The position numbers were made by a program, and so were the translations under genes. The notes below the pieces were generated by a model, which saw nothing but the letters and a program-made list of their open reading frames with translations, searched no databases and had not been told where the DNA came from. From assembly GCA_963555705.1 (NCBI GenBank), contig OY743181.1, positions 29,764,513 to 29,828,512 of the forward strand: a DNA stretch of 64,000 bases, given 5' to 3'. The stretch comes from Ligustrum vulgare. Lineage: Eukaryota > Streptophyta > Magnoliopsida > Lamiales > Oleaceae. Below are positions 31,614 to 42,747 of the stretch, one piece after another (position 1 is the stretch's first letter; every line of letters begins with the position of its first letter).

Positions 31614-32081
31614 TGCAACATGCAAACGGCAACATTCGCTAATTGCATGTTGCTAAAGGGGGTCTACCGCAACATTCAGTGGTTGCATGTTGCCATTGGT
31701 TGATTTATTTGACATTTAGCAACATTCAGCAAGTGAATGTTGCTAATTGTAGCCTTTTGCAACGTTCGTTGCGCGTTGCCAAAAGGGTACCCTTTGGCAA
31801 CGTTCATTGCGCGTTGCCAAAAGGTTACCCTTTGGCAACGCGCATTGCGTGTTGCAAAAGGGTACCTTTCGCAACATGCATTGCGCGTTGCGAAAGGTCC
31901 CCTTTGGCAACGCGCATTGCGTGTTGCCAAAAGGTTACCCTTTGGCAACGCGCATTGCGTGTTGCTAAAGGGGACCTTTCGCAACGCGCAATGCATGTTG
32001 CGAAAGGTACCCTTTTGCAACACGCAATGCGCGTTGCCAAAGGGTAACCTTTTGGCAACGCGCAATGAACGTTGCCAAAGA
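31614..32081. repeat. CACTA-2 left subterminal array
   Basis: More than fifteen copies of variants of ttgcaacgcgcattgcgcgttgcaaaagg and its complement, spaced 30-40 bp, on both strands. Long frames on both strands (e.g. 31643-32047 plus, 31676-32065 minus) are by-products of the repeat, not genes. Confidence 0.92.
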
Positions 32082-32450
32082 GTTTAATTGGTAAGAAATT
32101 TCATATTTTTTTCTCCTAACTTGAAACTAAGCCTAAATAATTTTTTTTATTTTTTATCTTAACTTAGAACTAAGCTTAAATAAAGTTTTATTTAATTCAA
32201 TATCAACATTACAAAAAAAAAAAGTAAAAATTAATTAAAAATAGTTTAAGTAGTAAAATTTTGGCCCAATTATTAAAATTTTTGAAAAAAAAAAAAAAAC
32301 TCATGAATCTATCTTTAATTCAAATCAATTATGTACACTACAATAACCAAAAATACAATAAATTGAACACTTGCTAATAAAATTAAAATACGTTCAATCA
32401 ATATTTAAATAAGTCAAGTTTCATTACCTAAAAAAAAAAAAAAAAAAAAG

Positions 32451-32612
32451 TTGGGTCGGGTTATTCACCCAACCCGCAACCCGACCCAACCCGAAATTTT
32501 TAAAAAAAAAAAAACCCAATCCAACCCAATTTTCATGAAAAATCGACCCAAACCGATCGGGTTGGGTCGGTTTGGGCGGGTTCGACGGGTTGGGTCGGTT
32601 TTTGCCCAGCCC
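32451..32612. repeat. Pro-rich-looking gggttgggtcgg inverted repeats
   Basis: Several copies of gggttgggtcgg and its complement around AT-rich spacers, ending gcccagcccta. The end resembles a small hAT-type element terminus (tagggctggg). A poly-A-flanked dispersed repeat inserted in CACTA-2 is likely, but I could not pair both ends. Confidence 0.4.
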
Positions 32613-32682
32613 TAAGCTTGACTAAGAATTGATGATTGAGATTGAATTTGTAAAGTTGTGATAAAATTTTTCATTTTGCGAA

Positions 32683-32800
32683 AAGTAGATCTTTTGCAAC
32701 GCATAAGACGCGTTGCCAAAGGTAGGCCTTTTGCAACACTCATATGCGCGTTGCAAAAGGTAGGTCTTTTGCAACGTGCATCTGAGTGTTGCAAAAGACC
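32683..32800. repeat. CACTA-2 internal gcaacgcg block
   Basis: Four copies of the subterminal motif (ttttgcaacgcataag, acgcgttgccaaaggtagg, ttttgcaacactcat, gcgcgttgcaaaagg) far from the ends. Its position just before the captured gene fragment suggests a former element end or a nested related element. Confidence 0.75.
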
Positions 32801-32869
32801 TATGAGCCTATTTCTACATCTCTCTAAAATTGGGACGAAATTTCAATATACAAAATTGGGACGAAATTT

Positions 32870-33343
32870 CATACCCCTCACCCTAAACCCCGACGTCTCT
32901 CTCTCTCTTTCATCTTCAACCTACAGCCGCCCTTCACTCCTCAACAACTCCACGCAGCAGCACCGAGCAACACACAGCCAACCTCCCTCCGAATTCCCTC
33001 TACCTCACGTCTCTCTCACCTTCAACCCATTAAGCAGCCTCCTTCTCACAAAGAAACCAGCGACCGAAGTCCCTTTTTTTCGCTTTACACCGAACCAGCA
33101 GCTACAGCACACGCCCAACAGCTCTCGGTTTCGGTTGATTCTTCCTAGTTTTGATTCTTATTTTGCTTTGATTTTGATTGTTTCATTTGTTAGCTTATAT
33201 AAATTCAGATTCTTGACATTAGTTTAGTTTGAGTTATAATGTTGGTTATAGAATTTTCAGATTATTGGCATTGGTTTATGTAAACTTTTGGAGGAATTAA
33301 GAAAGTGGGTTTATGTATACACAGAGATATAACGACGGTCGAA
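32870..33343 (+). other. Likely captured 5' UTR of the gene fragment
   Basis: A CT-rich run (tctctctctctctttc) followed by C- and A-rich DNA without repeats, the look of a plant 5' untranslated exon, leading into the ATG at 33344. The open frame here has no recognisable motif. Confidence 0.35.
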
Positions 33344-33861
33344 ATGGTGACTGGGAAATTGTTTCACAGTAGAAAGAATTCGTGGCCACCGGAGGAGTAT
33401 ATCAACCGAAACACTTTGCATTTGGTGAGCTTTTTTCTTGATTTTTTTAATGTATTATTGGTAAAATTCGAAATATTTTAATTGAAGATTGGTTCTACAA
33501 ATTAAAATGGAACTTGTAATCTGTAAATCCTGTTTCCAGAATTATCTTTATGCGATCCATTTAGGCTTTGATTTGCTTTATAATTGGTGTAGGTGTGCAT
33601 TAGAATAATAATCTGAATTGGATTTCTGATGATTTGGTCATTTTGCTATCATTTACCGTCTTAGTTTAGGTCTTATCTTTAAATGGAGGACAAAATAATG
33701 AAAAGAAGAATGGAATAATGAAAATTTGACTCTCTGAGTTTTTGCTGCAGCTTGATTTTGATAGTGCTGCTCCTCCCGAACAAGCATGGAGAAGGAAATT
33801 AAATAGCCGTGCTAGTATTCTTAAAGAATTCAGTGTCACATTTACAGAAGCAATAAAAATG
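33344..33861 (+). pseudogene. Captured fragment of a GBA2-type (non-lysosomal) glucosylceramidase gene, exons 1-2
   Basis: Exon 33344-33424 encodes MVTGKLFHSRKNSWPPEEYI then NRNTLHL and ends at a gtgagc donor. After a 326-bp intron ending ttgctgcag, exon 33751-33861 encodes LDFDSAAPPEQAWRRKLNSR then ASILKEFSVTFTEAIKM and ends at a gtaatc donor. This resembles the N-terminus of plant GBA2-type glucosylceramidases, which hydrolyse glucosylceramide at membranes; the catalytic domain is absent. Both exons are in frame and intact, with a proper intron, so the fragment was taken from genomic DNA and not mRNA. No further exons are found before the element's own sequence near 35050. Identification is from memory of the family and should be confirmed. 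Confidence 0.7.
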
Positions 33862-35052
33862 GTAATCAACACACTCTCTTGTGATACTTACCAATAGGTT
33901 TGTATAAATTGAGCCTCTCAGCATAAGCACAAATTTTTGCACAGTTTAGTATCTCATCCCATATATCTGTGTAATCGCAAAAGAAATATGATCATTGCTT
34001 ATTTTCATTTAGATAATTGATCCCCCCTCCTTTTGCCAGTGCCACTAACTTAAAATTGATTTATGGTACCCGGTGTTTGGACGTTAATTTCCATAAAATG
34101 AACGTAGCAAAAACGAGGATACTAAGATGGATTTCTAGTATTACGATATTGTTCAATCTCCCTTGCTTTTCTCTTGTCCACTTCCAAATCCCTTCTCGAG
34201 TGCTAAGAATAGTTTGAAGGTTAGACTGCTCCTGTTCCCCCTCTCCTCTTCCTTTCCGAAACAAGATACTATAGTTAAAGATTTATTAAAGCTTCTACCA
34301 CATTTGACATTGACTTCATGTAACTTCCTGTTCGTGCTATATTATTTTCATATACGCTGTAAATGTGTACGATCATGAAATTTTAGATGACCACATTTTT
34401 TCATACCCATAAGCATGGGTTTATACCTTTTAAACTTTTACATCGAGGTTTATGATGGCCACAGTTTTATAATGCACAGTCTATGTGATAATTTCCTTGT
34501 AATCTCTCATGGCTTACAAGCATTTTGAAAATCAAGGTAGTTTTTATTTTTTGTTAGGGGTTTAAATGTGTGAGTTTGCTTTAGTTTCGTTATTTATGTT
34601 ATCTGAAATTTATGTTCAATATATTGTTTCTAATTTTTTGCTTGATATTTCTATTTCAATCTAATGTTTGTCTCTAATATTCACGTTGTGAATATTTTTG
34701 TTGACATTTGTTCTCAATTGGCCTTTTAGGTTGAATCTAACATTTGTTCCTTCATATTGTGAAAGATGAAAGTGATATTCGTCTAAATATTTTCTCTTTT
34801 CTTTTTATTTCGATGATTGATTTAAATTGATGCTTTCAATTCAACAAGTTATTTGTGATTTCTAAGGACTTGGAAGTTGAAAATTTGGATCTCAGAATTG
34901 AAATTACAATGAGTTTGTTTGTCTCTGTAATGAACATTTGGATTACTGAAGAATTTATTTATTTTCTATGAATCTGTTGTGTAGAATATCGAAATTGTGC
35001 ATTCGACGTAGACATGGAAATGAATTTATGGCTTTTGGATCTTTTGTACAGA
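33862..35052 (+). other. AT-rich DNA after the captured exons
   Basis: Probably the following intron of the captured gene plus element DNA. Short open frames only; no third glucosylceramidase exon found. Confidence 0.4.
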
Positions 35053-35226
35053 CCCAAGTGCAAAGGTGCATCACATGCCACTTGGACGAGATTGTTGGAA
35101 GGTTTGGGTCGAGGAAGTGTACATGAGTCATTTGGCCTTATACAGACCTACAGATCAATTTCGATTGCTTAGTGAAGCCATGGGAAGTACTGCTGCTTGG
35201 CCTAAAAGTTGTATTAGACTTATTTG
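35053..35226 (+). pseudogene. CACTA-type transposon protein fragment
   Basis: The plus strand reads AKVHHMPLGRDCWKVWVEEV, then LYRPTDQFRLLSEAMGSTAA and WPKSCIRLI before a stop. It fits the pattern of plant En/Spm-encoded proteins with a hG.PLG.....V.V...V block, a PT.E/Q motif and a A.G...AWPK ending. Neither side continues in frame. It is the only piece of the element's own gene I can identify and supports the CACTA label. Confidence 0.45.
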
Positions 35227-35404
35227 ATGAAGGTAAAACTTATTTACAAGCGAATTTCAATTTCTATTGTTGCGGATCAAGTTTTGAAATGATTTGGTTG
35301 TGATGAGTATTGATTCTAGATTATTGTTGGGGTGGAGTTGGGGATGAATTTTGGATTGATTTGATTGTAGTTTGATGATGAATGAGTTTTTAGTTTGATG
35401 TTTT

Positions 35405-35505
35405 AAAGTATTATGGTGGTTGTGATATCCCTCTACAGGTTGGCTAAGTCCAATTTATAGGGGAGACTCTGTCCAAATTTTTTTAAAGTTTTACAATCGA
35501 AAATG
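35405..35505 (+). repeat. Tekay LTR fragment inside CACTA-2
   Basis: tctacaggttgg-taagtccaatttata-gggagactctgtc-aaattttt matches the 3' part of the Tekay-1 LTR (8265-8325 and 19075-19135), with weaker similarity upstream. No TG/CA end or TSD, so it is an internal scrap from a related chromovirus. Confidence 0.75.
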
Positions 35506-36011
35506 ATAATTTTAATATTTAGTATGATTTATTTCTACATTTTTGCATTCAGTGCAGTTGGAGTCTTGATGATTAAACTTTTATAATGTCTTTGCAGGTA
35601 AAAGTCAATTTTGTAGTTCTCTCACAAGATGGTTTGTCATGGGCATAGTTCGAGCTAGACTTCAGAAGTCTTGAAGTACTCATCTTCAATGATGATTCGT
35701 GTTGAAAATGGTTATAGTAGCTTCTTTTTGTATGGTTGTTGGTCTGCTAGAGTTATTGTTACAATTTAGAGGAATAGAAAATGTCAAACTTTAGATGTGC
35801 AATCAAATAGATGAAAAATCTATATTGCAGATTTTGTTTTAATGTCGGAGAACAAAGTACCGTAATTTTTGTTAAGTAATAAAATATGTTGATTTATTTT
35901 TATAGCACGTGTTTCATATTTTACATATATGTTTGAGAAATTTGTTGGTTATCAGTGGAATTATCTATATTGATTTACAAAAAAAAAAAAAAAAAAAATG
36001 TTAAAGATCAA

Positions 36012-36302
36012 CGGCAACGCGCAATGAGTGTTGCCAAAAGTATCAATGGCAACGCGCACCGAGTGTTGCTAAAAGTATCAACGGCAACGCGCAAAGTGTG
36101 TTGCCAAAAGTATCAACGGCAACGCGCAACGAGTGTTGCCAAAAGTATCAACGGCAACGCGCAAAGAGTGTTGCCAAAAGTATCAACGGCAACGCGCATT
36201 GCGCGTTGCCGTATCCTTTCCCTCTACGGCAACACTGCGATTTGCAACATGCACATGAACGTTGCAAAAGGCCTACGGAAACATTTTTTGCGCGTTGCCG
36301 TA
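36012..36302. repeat. CACTA-2 right subterminal array
   Basis: Five near-identical ~33-bp direct units (gtatcaacggcaacgcgcaaNgagtgttgccaaaa) followed by palindromic gcgcattgcgcgttgcc and aacgttgcaaaagg units before the end. The direct arrangement is more regular than on the left side. Confidence 0.9.
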
Positions 36303-36637
36303 GGCTGTTTTTGTTGTAGTGGCGCATACTGTGATACTAACATATTTGAGAAGTATCAAAAGTATCAGATTATGATACTTCACGTGATTATGAAGTATTT
36401 TTCAGTTTTTATGATTTTATTGTAAGTAATTTTCAATTTTTATAAAATTCAAGTAAATTTCAATTTGATCCCTAAAAATAGTGTAATTATGTGAATAGCT
36501 CATTCTAGAATGTGGAACACCAAATTGGACTTACTACAACATGGACTTCTTTTTTTAACTTAATTGGACTTGGACACATTACAACAACATATGATTCAAC
36601 AATTTAATGACACATAAATCAAGTTTACATTTCAACA

Positions 36638-38124
36638 GATAATAGGCTATGTTAGTACATCAATCAAAAATAATTAGTTAATTATACTATAGGTTGATAT
36701 TTTATGCTAGTTCATCCCATAACAAAACAACGGGTAAAATCAAACCAGAACAAAGCACTAAATCCTTTTTTTTGTACAGAGGCTCTACTAATGTTTCATG
36801 AAAAAAAGGGTAATGGTTTTCGAACACTTAACTCAATATTGAATACCCATCTGAGAAGCCTGATACATCTATGTCAAAATCTGTCTCCGTCTATTTTCAA
36901 AACATTATGATTGATTCCAAAGTAACATCACCCCTCTTCAATGGTTATTTTCTAATTATCACCTTTGGGGTCTCGAAATGTAAGTTGAGGATGGAAAAAA
37001 TCCAGCATATTCCTTTATTCATCGACATTGTGAAGCAAATCAAACTCAAAAACTCCACCTACAAAATAACCATGTCATGATAAAATACATGCTTTAATAT
37101 CAAAAAATATATTCATGTAGTCAAGTTTTATCATTCACTCACATGACTATCGATGCTTATACATGAATATTAAGTGTCGGTGAATCCAATGGACGGTGGA
37201 TTGAAGGATCACAAGGGTGCACAAGACAAGGTAACACATTGACTGCATTTTTTACATACCTATGATTTCAAATCTTACATATGACCAAATGCACAAGTCG
37301 TGCACAAGCCATGTTTTGTAAACTTTTATAATGGACGACCAAACAAGTCCCTACATCAATCCAATCAGAAATGCATGCAAGCAGAAACGCAGATGAGAAA
37401 TCATCTAACGTTTTCACACTCTTAGAGTGGATATTCTTTGTAGTCTTGGAGTAAATGTGGGAGCAACTCATGTCAAATCCAAAATACGAAATAGGTATTT
37501 TCATCTCATAATTTCTACATATAAACTAGTGCAAATAGTTATATTTGTTAAAGGGTGAAGAGATTATTGTCTAATCTAATTTATAGTTACATTACACTAT
37601 ACGTATAGTTGATCCAGTCCAATGCCAATATGTTCATCTGACATGATTCATCGAGTCGTGGAAAGATTCCTTATGTATGATTTATCATCACCTTAGGCTT
37701 GGATGTTGCATGGGTTTAGCATGCAAACTAGCACTCAGCTTCCAATAAGCTTAATGCCAATAACTTATGTATGTACATATGCAAACAATCAAAATCTTTA
37801 GTGAATGGGAACATGGTCGAGATCAACTTGCATGACTCCATATGCGACAACAAGGTCTAGTATCACATATTTATAATATTGATCAATGTAATTTCAGAAT
37901 AAGCAGGATCTCTCCCAGTAAAATGAGCACATACTGGTCCATTATCTAAGAATACATGGATTTTATTTTATTTTTTATTTTATTTTTTGCAGGCATTGTT
38001 AGAGGAGATAAATCTTTCACTAGTATTAATATCGTTGATTCTGTAGCATCCATACAAAAATATGAAGCCAAAGTTGTGTTTCCTTCTTCGACCTAGGTAA
38101 ATCATGATTCTAGTAACAAATATG
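36638..38124. other. Unassigned DNA between copia-2 and the solo LTR
   Basis: No gene or element recognised. Open frames up to 78 codons are without motifs. Only gataa at 36638-36642, the copia-2 target duplication, is accounted for. Confidence 0.5.
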
Positions 38125-38582
38125 TGTAAGGATTTTAATCAATCGTGTGGGCTTATATGTGAATTATTGTGTATTGAATAAAAGGCTATCAATTTTGGTT
38201 AAGCCCATTTAAAGTGATCTAATAAGGATTTGGTATATTGGGCTTTAATGCATCTAATTAATGTATGGGCTTTTATGTGTAGATACCAGGCCATTACCTA
38301 ATTCATGATGGGCCGGATTAGGTTAATTGGCAATTCAGTTTATAAAGTCGGTTATGGTCCCTGAATCCTACGTACTGTTCATCTTGTCTGACATCCCATC
38401 ATCAGAGAGAAAATACGGACTACGTATCGATTTAGAAGATCCAACCAACCGAATCGTTTATCGTGAATCACGTTTGATTAAGGTACGCTTCCGCTTCAGT
38501 TCTTTAATTCTTGATAATTCAGCATGATGATTTATTTTGGATCATAGATAAATAATTTATCTGTGAAATAAATTTTCTAACA
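38125..38582 (+). mobile_element. Solo LTR of the copia-3 family
   Basis: 458 bp, tgtaaggatttt...attttctaaca, matching the reverse complement of the copia-3 LTR (39607-40061), flanked by a perfect duplication atatg at 38120-38124 and 38583-38587. It lies 1 kb from copia-3 in the opposite orientation and has its own target duplication, so it is an independent insertion later reduced by LTR recombination. Confidence 0.95.
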
Positions 38583-39606
38583 ATATGTTGTTATCGATGA
38601 TGGACTCTTGCTAACAAAGGAGCACCTTAAGGACGTTCATGACCTCATTGAAGAACTTGTAAATTAAGATGTAATGTCATTCTCTATTTTTTCATAATAT
38701 ATAGGCCACCTAAATAGTTGAATTTGTTGATTTACAGCTTTCAAGAAGCGATAAACGAGTGACACTACATACAAGCAAGAGCAAGATTCCAACCAAGAAT
38801 TAAATGAAGTGTGATGCACGGCTGTTAATCCAAATATGTCTGTGTTTCATTTTAAAGATGATGCTACATCGGATAAATGTGAAATGAAACCTCAGAATTC
38901 ATTGAAACATTTAGATCTCATTAAAATCATTAAAAACATATATCCACCGACCACCAGGAAAGGATGGTCTGTTCATTTACAAGCCATGTCAGGATCCCCT
39001 AGAGGCAACATATATAGATCGATAGTTTCAAGGAATACTACGTACCAAGGCTACAGTAAGCTTTAGAATTAACAACCACGAGTGCAGACTAATTTCATGT
39101 TTGTGCTTTGTTTCTGAGCAGGATAACGAGGGGTCTTGTAAAGATCAGTAGGGGCCTGGTGAGTCGACGAAGCTGATATATAGGTTGAGAATATCTAAAT
39201 TTTCTGAATACCCAGAATTGTTTGTTGATCGCTATAAGCTTATACTATGTTAGTTTGTGTCTCATGTCATGCATGTTTTTATACTATGAATATGCTTTCT
39301 TTGCCTGCCTCTAATTATTAGGTTGAATTTTAGTCTGCTTTCTATGCAAGCTAGAAAATATGATGATTTATAGTACGTATATACCACCCTAAAAATGATA
39401 ATATACAGAGGGATAACATGGTGGAATTATTATATTGTTACATATATTTATAAATTCAAGCCTATAATATAGGCTAGGAGTACTTAAAAATTGTCTAAAT
39501 CAACCTTTTGGCTGAAATTTTTTCTAAACTTGTTAACAGCTATTTAACTTTCATTTTCATCAGACACAATCGATCTTGACTGCACATTTACCACTGGTAA
39601 TCAAGT
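38583..39606. other. Unassigned DNA between the solo LTR and copia-3
   Basis: Contains a 76-codon frame at 38836-39066 with no recognisable motif. No element ends seen. caagt at 39602-39606 is the copia-3 target duplication. Confidence 0.5.
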
Positions 39607-40061
39607 TGTTAGTTAATTTATTTCACAGATAAATTATTTATCCAGGATCCAAAATCATCATGCTGAATAATCAAGAATTAAATAACTGAAGCGGAAGCGT
39701 ACCTTAATCAAACGTGATTCACGATAAACGATTCGGCAGTCGGATCTTCCAAATCAATACGTAATCCTAATTTTCTCTCTGATGATGGGATGTCAGACAG
39801 AATAAACAGTACGTAGGATTCAGGGACCATAACCGACTTTATATACTGAATTGCCAGTTAACCTAATTCGGCCCATCATGAATTAGGTAATGGTCTGGTA
39901 TCTACACATAAAAGTCCATACATTTAATTAGATACATTAAAGCCCGATATATATAAAATCCTTATTAGATCACTTTAAATGGGCTTGACCAAATTTGATA
40001 ATCTTTTATTCAATACACAATAATTCACATATAAGCTCACAGATTGATTAAAATCCTTACA
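39607..40061 (-). repeat. copia-3 3' LTR
   Basis: 455 bp, plus strand tgttagttaattt...aatccttaca. Very similar to the right LTR pieces and to the inverted solo LTR at 38125-38582. Confidence 0.95.
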
Positions 40062-42740
40062 ATCTCCCACTTGGGCTATATGTGTAACCTTACAATTGTG
40101 CATCAATCATAACCTTATGAGTACTCAGAATTTTGCTATCATTACTGAATGCATCCCCAAACAATCCGGTCCATCAATTATATCAACATAGGATCAAAGC
40201 GGCTTTCGCTACATTAATCGTAACTAAACCTATCAATGGTCACGTATATCGACATAACTGAATGACATGGATCAAGTATGGATGTGTAGCATGGAAATTA
40301 CATGTAATGTAATCTTCAACATGCCTATTTCCAACTGGTCCAACATTAGTGAGATCATCCTCAAACAAGTTCAGAGATAATAAACCTAAAACCTTACAGC
40401 TGTAAATAACTTTAACTTTAAACTGTATCCAAAAGGACAATAAATGTGTCTAATGCACCCAAAATACAAACTCCCACTGAAACCGAATATCCTCAAGAAA
40501 TATAACACTCATATGAGTATTGTGCTCATGAAAGACCTTGAGTTGTAATACTTTAGTAAGCGGATCCGCAATTATGGAGTTTGTCCCAATGTGCTCTTAT
40601 TGACACGTGTCCACTCTGAACTGTATCCTTCACAACCAGGAACTTATGTCAATGTATTTTCACTTAGTTGAGTTCCTGTTGTTACTGGAATATAAATCTG
40701 CTGAGTGACAAAATTTCGCAGCCCAGAATACGCAGCCCAGTGACAAAAATTTCGCAGCTATATTCCATAATTAGATGCCTCCAAAATTGCTACAAACTGT
40801 TCTGCCAAGTGAAAGAAGCTAAAGTGTTTGTTAAGCACTCCTTCCTGAAATAGCTCCTCCAACTAGCAGATAAATGTAGCCTGATGTGGATCTTTTACTT
40901 TCTTGGCATCTAGTAAAATCAGAATCATAATACCATATGATCTCCAACTGATCCGATTTTCTGTATGTGAGCATGTAATCTTTTGTTCTCTTTAAATACC
41001 TTATAACCCATGTTTGGCTGCTTTCCAAATGATCCATCCCAGGGTTACTTAAATATCTGATTAGTATCTCAATAATGTATGCAATATCCAAACGCATACA
41101 AACTTGAGCATACATCAAACTCCCTATAGCTGAACTATATGGGATCCTCTGCATTTCTTTAACTTCAAGATAACTTTTCGGGCATTAGTCGAGACTAAAT
41201 TTGTCTCCCTTAGCGATAGGGCTGTCCCCTGATTTACTGTCTTGCATGCCAAACCTCTTAAGTACTTTATCGATATAGCCCTTTTGTGACAATTCAAGAA
41301 TACTCCGAGAACAATCCCGGTGTATCTGAATTCCTAATACAAAAGAGACGTCACCAAGATGTTTTTTTTTTTTTTAATCTCAAAATTCCTTGACAAAAAA
41401 TCTCATAATTTTATGTGAAATGCCTATATCATTAGTGGCAAGCAATAATCAACATAGAAAACCAGGAAAATATACTTACTCCCACTGAACTTGTAATACA
41501 TACAACCATCAACAGCATTAATCTCAAGACCAAATGAGATAATTACTTGATGAAATTTGTATTACCCTTAACGAGAAGCTGGCTTGGCACATAAATGGAT
41601 TTCTTTAATTTGCAAACCGTCTCATCAATGTCTCCATTGAGAAACGTCGTCTTAACATTCATTTGATGTAACTCGAGGTCAAAATGTGCAACAACCTGAC
41701 TTTCCTGAAAGAGTCTTTCATTGAAACCGAAGAGAAAGTCTCTTTATAATTAATGCCATCATTCTGTGTAAAGCCCTTAGATACAAGACGAACCTTATAT
41801 CTTTCCACATTACCTTTCGAATCCCCTTTGGTTTAAAAAACCATTTAAGACCAATGGGCTTCGCACCTTCTGATAATAGGACAAGATCCAAAACTTTATT
41901 GTCTTGCATATGCTTATACTCCTTATTTATGGCATCAATCCACTTTTGAGAGTTAGAACCCTGCATGGCTTGATGGAATTGATTGGACCATCTTCCACCA
42001 TTCCATTATTTCCTTATATTCTTGGAAAAATACTATTTAAATTATCCAGAATAGCATTTCTTTCCCTTTCTCTCGTGGATCTCCTTAATGGCTTTAGTTA
42101 TTGAGGTTGTTGAGTTTGTACTCCTGAAATTTACCTTATTTTGGATGGGAGGTTTTTCAATATTGTCGAATTGAGGTTCCGGATATGCTTGTTGATCAAT
42201 GACGTGCATAAAAACTTGCACGTTGTCAAAAGCAATAGTAGGAATCGAAACCGATCCTTCCTCAACTTATTCCTTAAAGACAATATCTCTAACCTTATTT
42301 CTCCCCCCAAACTCAACTTCCTCAAAAATGTTGCAGTTCCCGTTTCAAAATTGACTAAGTGTGGGATTATAAAATTAATAGCCCCTTAACGACTTTATTT
42401 TCTTTATTTGTTTTCTTGCCCTTATCTTTAGAGGTGTTTTCCAAGTGAACACTTTCAGTTCTGTCCTGCTTCAACTTTTCTTCCTCTTGCACACAAAAAA
42501 TAGAATGAGCTCATTTAGAGTTTATTTCTCCCTTTGATAGTTACAACTGACCTTAAATTGACTGAATTGTGCAAGAAGCTTGTACACTATGAAATGAGCT
42601 CATTGAGAGTCCATTTCTACTTTGACAGTTATAACTAACCTTAAATTAACTATATTGTGCAGGAAGCGATATCAATACCAGATGCACGAGCAAGTTGTTA
42701 GACAAGTCGAGTTTTAGTTCCTTAAGTTTTGAAGCAGTGT
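40062..42740 (-). pseudogene. copia-3 pol (RT and RNase H), broken
   Basis: Minus strand 40831-41154 gives IPYSSAIGSLMYAQVCMRLD, then YLSNPGMDHLESSQTWVIRY, LKRTKDYMLTYRKSDQLE and STSGYIYLLVGGAI, the RT connection and RNase H start of copia elements. 41718-41966 gives QKWIDAINKEYKHMQDNKV and GAKPIGLKWFFKPKG, the start of RT, with the DVK.AFLNG region near 41640-41670 in another frame. Between and around these the frame changes repeatedly. 42000-42740 holds the linker towards gag with integrase unidentifiable, probably deleted. The first 700 bp from 40062 have only short frames. Confidence 0.82.
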
Positions 42741-42747
42741 GAGACAT

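Larger units (their letters stand above)
31592..36321. mobile_element. CACTA-2: CACTA element with captured gene fragment, inside the MULE
   Basis: The left end tactacaacaaaaatggcc and right end (reverse complement) cactacaacaaaaacagcc agree at 16 of 19 positions and match the CACTA consensus end. Subterminal arrays of gcaacgcgcattgcgcgttgc-type palindromes occur at both ends and once inside. The flanking trinucleotides (agg, gcg) do not match, so the target duplication has decayed or the left end is off by a few bases. Inside are a glucosylceramidase-like two-exon fragment, a CACTA protein fragment, and a chromovirus LTR scrap. Confidence 0.8.
31477..36501. mobile_element. Mutator-like element (MULE) with 9-bp TSD
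   Basis: Inserted in the copia-2 LTR with a 9-bp duplication attctagaa at 31468-31476 and 36502-36510. Ends are gggataattgtatagattac and, reverse-complemented, gagctattcacataattac. The similarity continues inward: both sides have aaaactga, then gaaaaatacttca, then agtatcata, so imperfect long terminal inverted repeats of about 110 bp. A 9-bp duplication and long inverted repeats are typical of Mutator-like elements. Apart from the ends, the element is filled by CACTA-2; no mudrA transposase is visible. Confidence 0.78.
21416..36637 (-). mobile_element. copia-2: Ty1/copia element with four nested insertions
   Basis: A minus-strand copia element with perfect 5-bp target duplication gataa at 21411-21415 and 36638-36642. 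The left (3') LTR is 405 bp; the right (5') LTR survives in three pieces because a CACTA element and a Mutator-like element (with a second CACTA inside) inserted into it. A solo LTR sits in its RNase H region. The internal coding region, 21821-27728, has gag, protease, integrase, RT and RNase H in copia order with many frameshifts and stops. Confidence 0.95.

Noticed and set aside
31614..32081. Regularly spaced repeats resembling a CRISPR array
   Set aside because: Units are palindromic variants on both strands with no unique spacers and lie beside a CACTA terminus; the genome is a plant.
31643..32087. Long open frames on both strands (Cys/Arg/Ala-rich)
   Set aside because: They are translations of the gcaacgcgc subterminal repeat in several frames and have no domain.
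36704..37504. Several 60-80 codon frames as possible host genes
   Set aside because: No motif, no splice structure, no codon bias; expected by chance in DNA of this composition.
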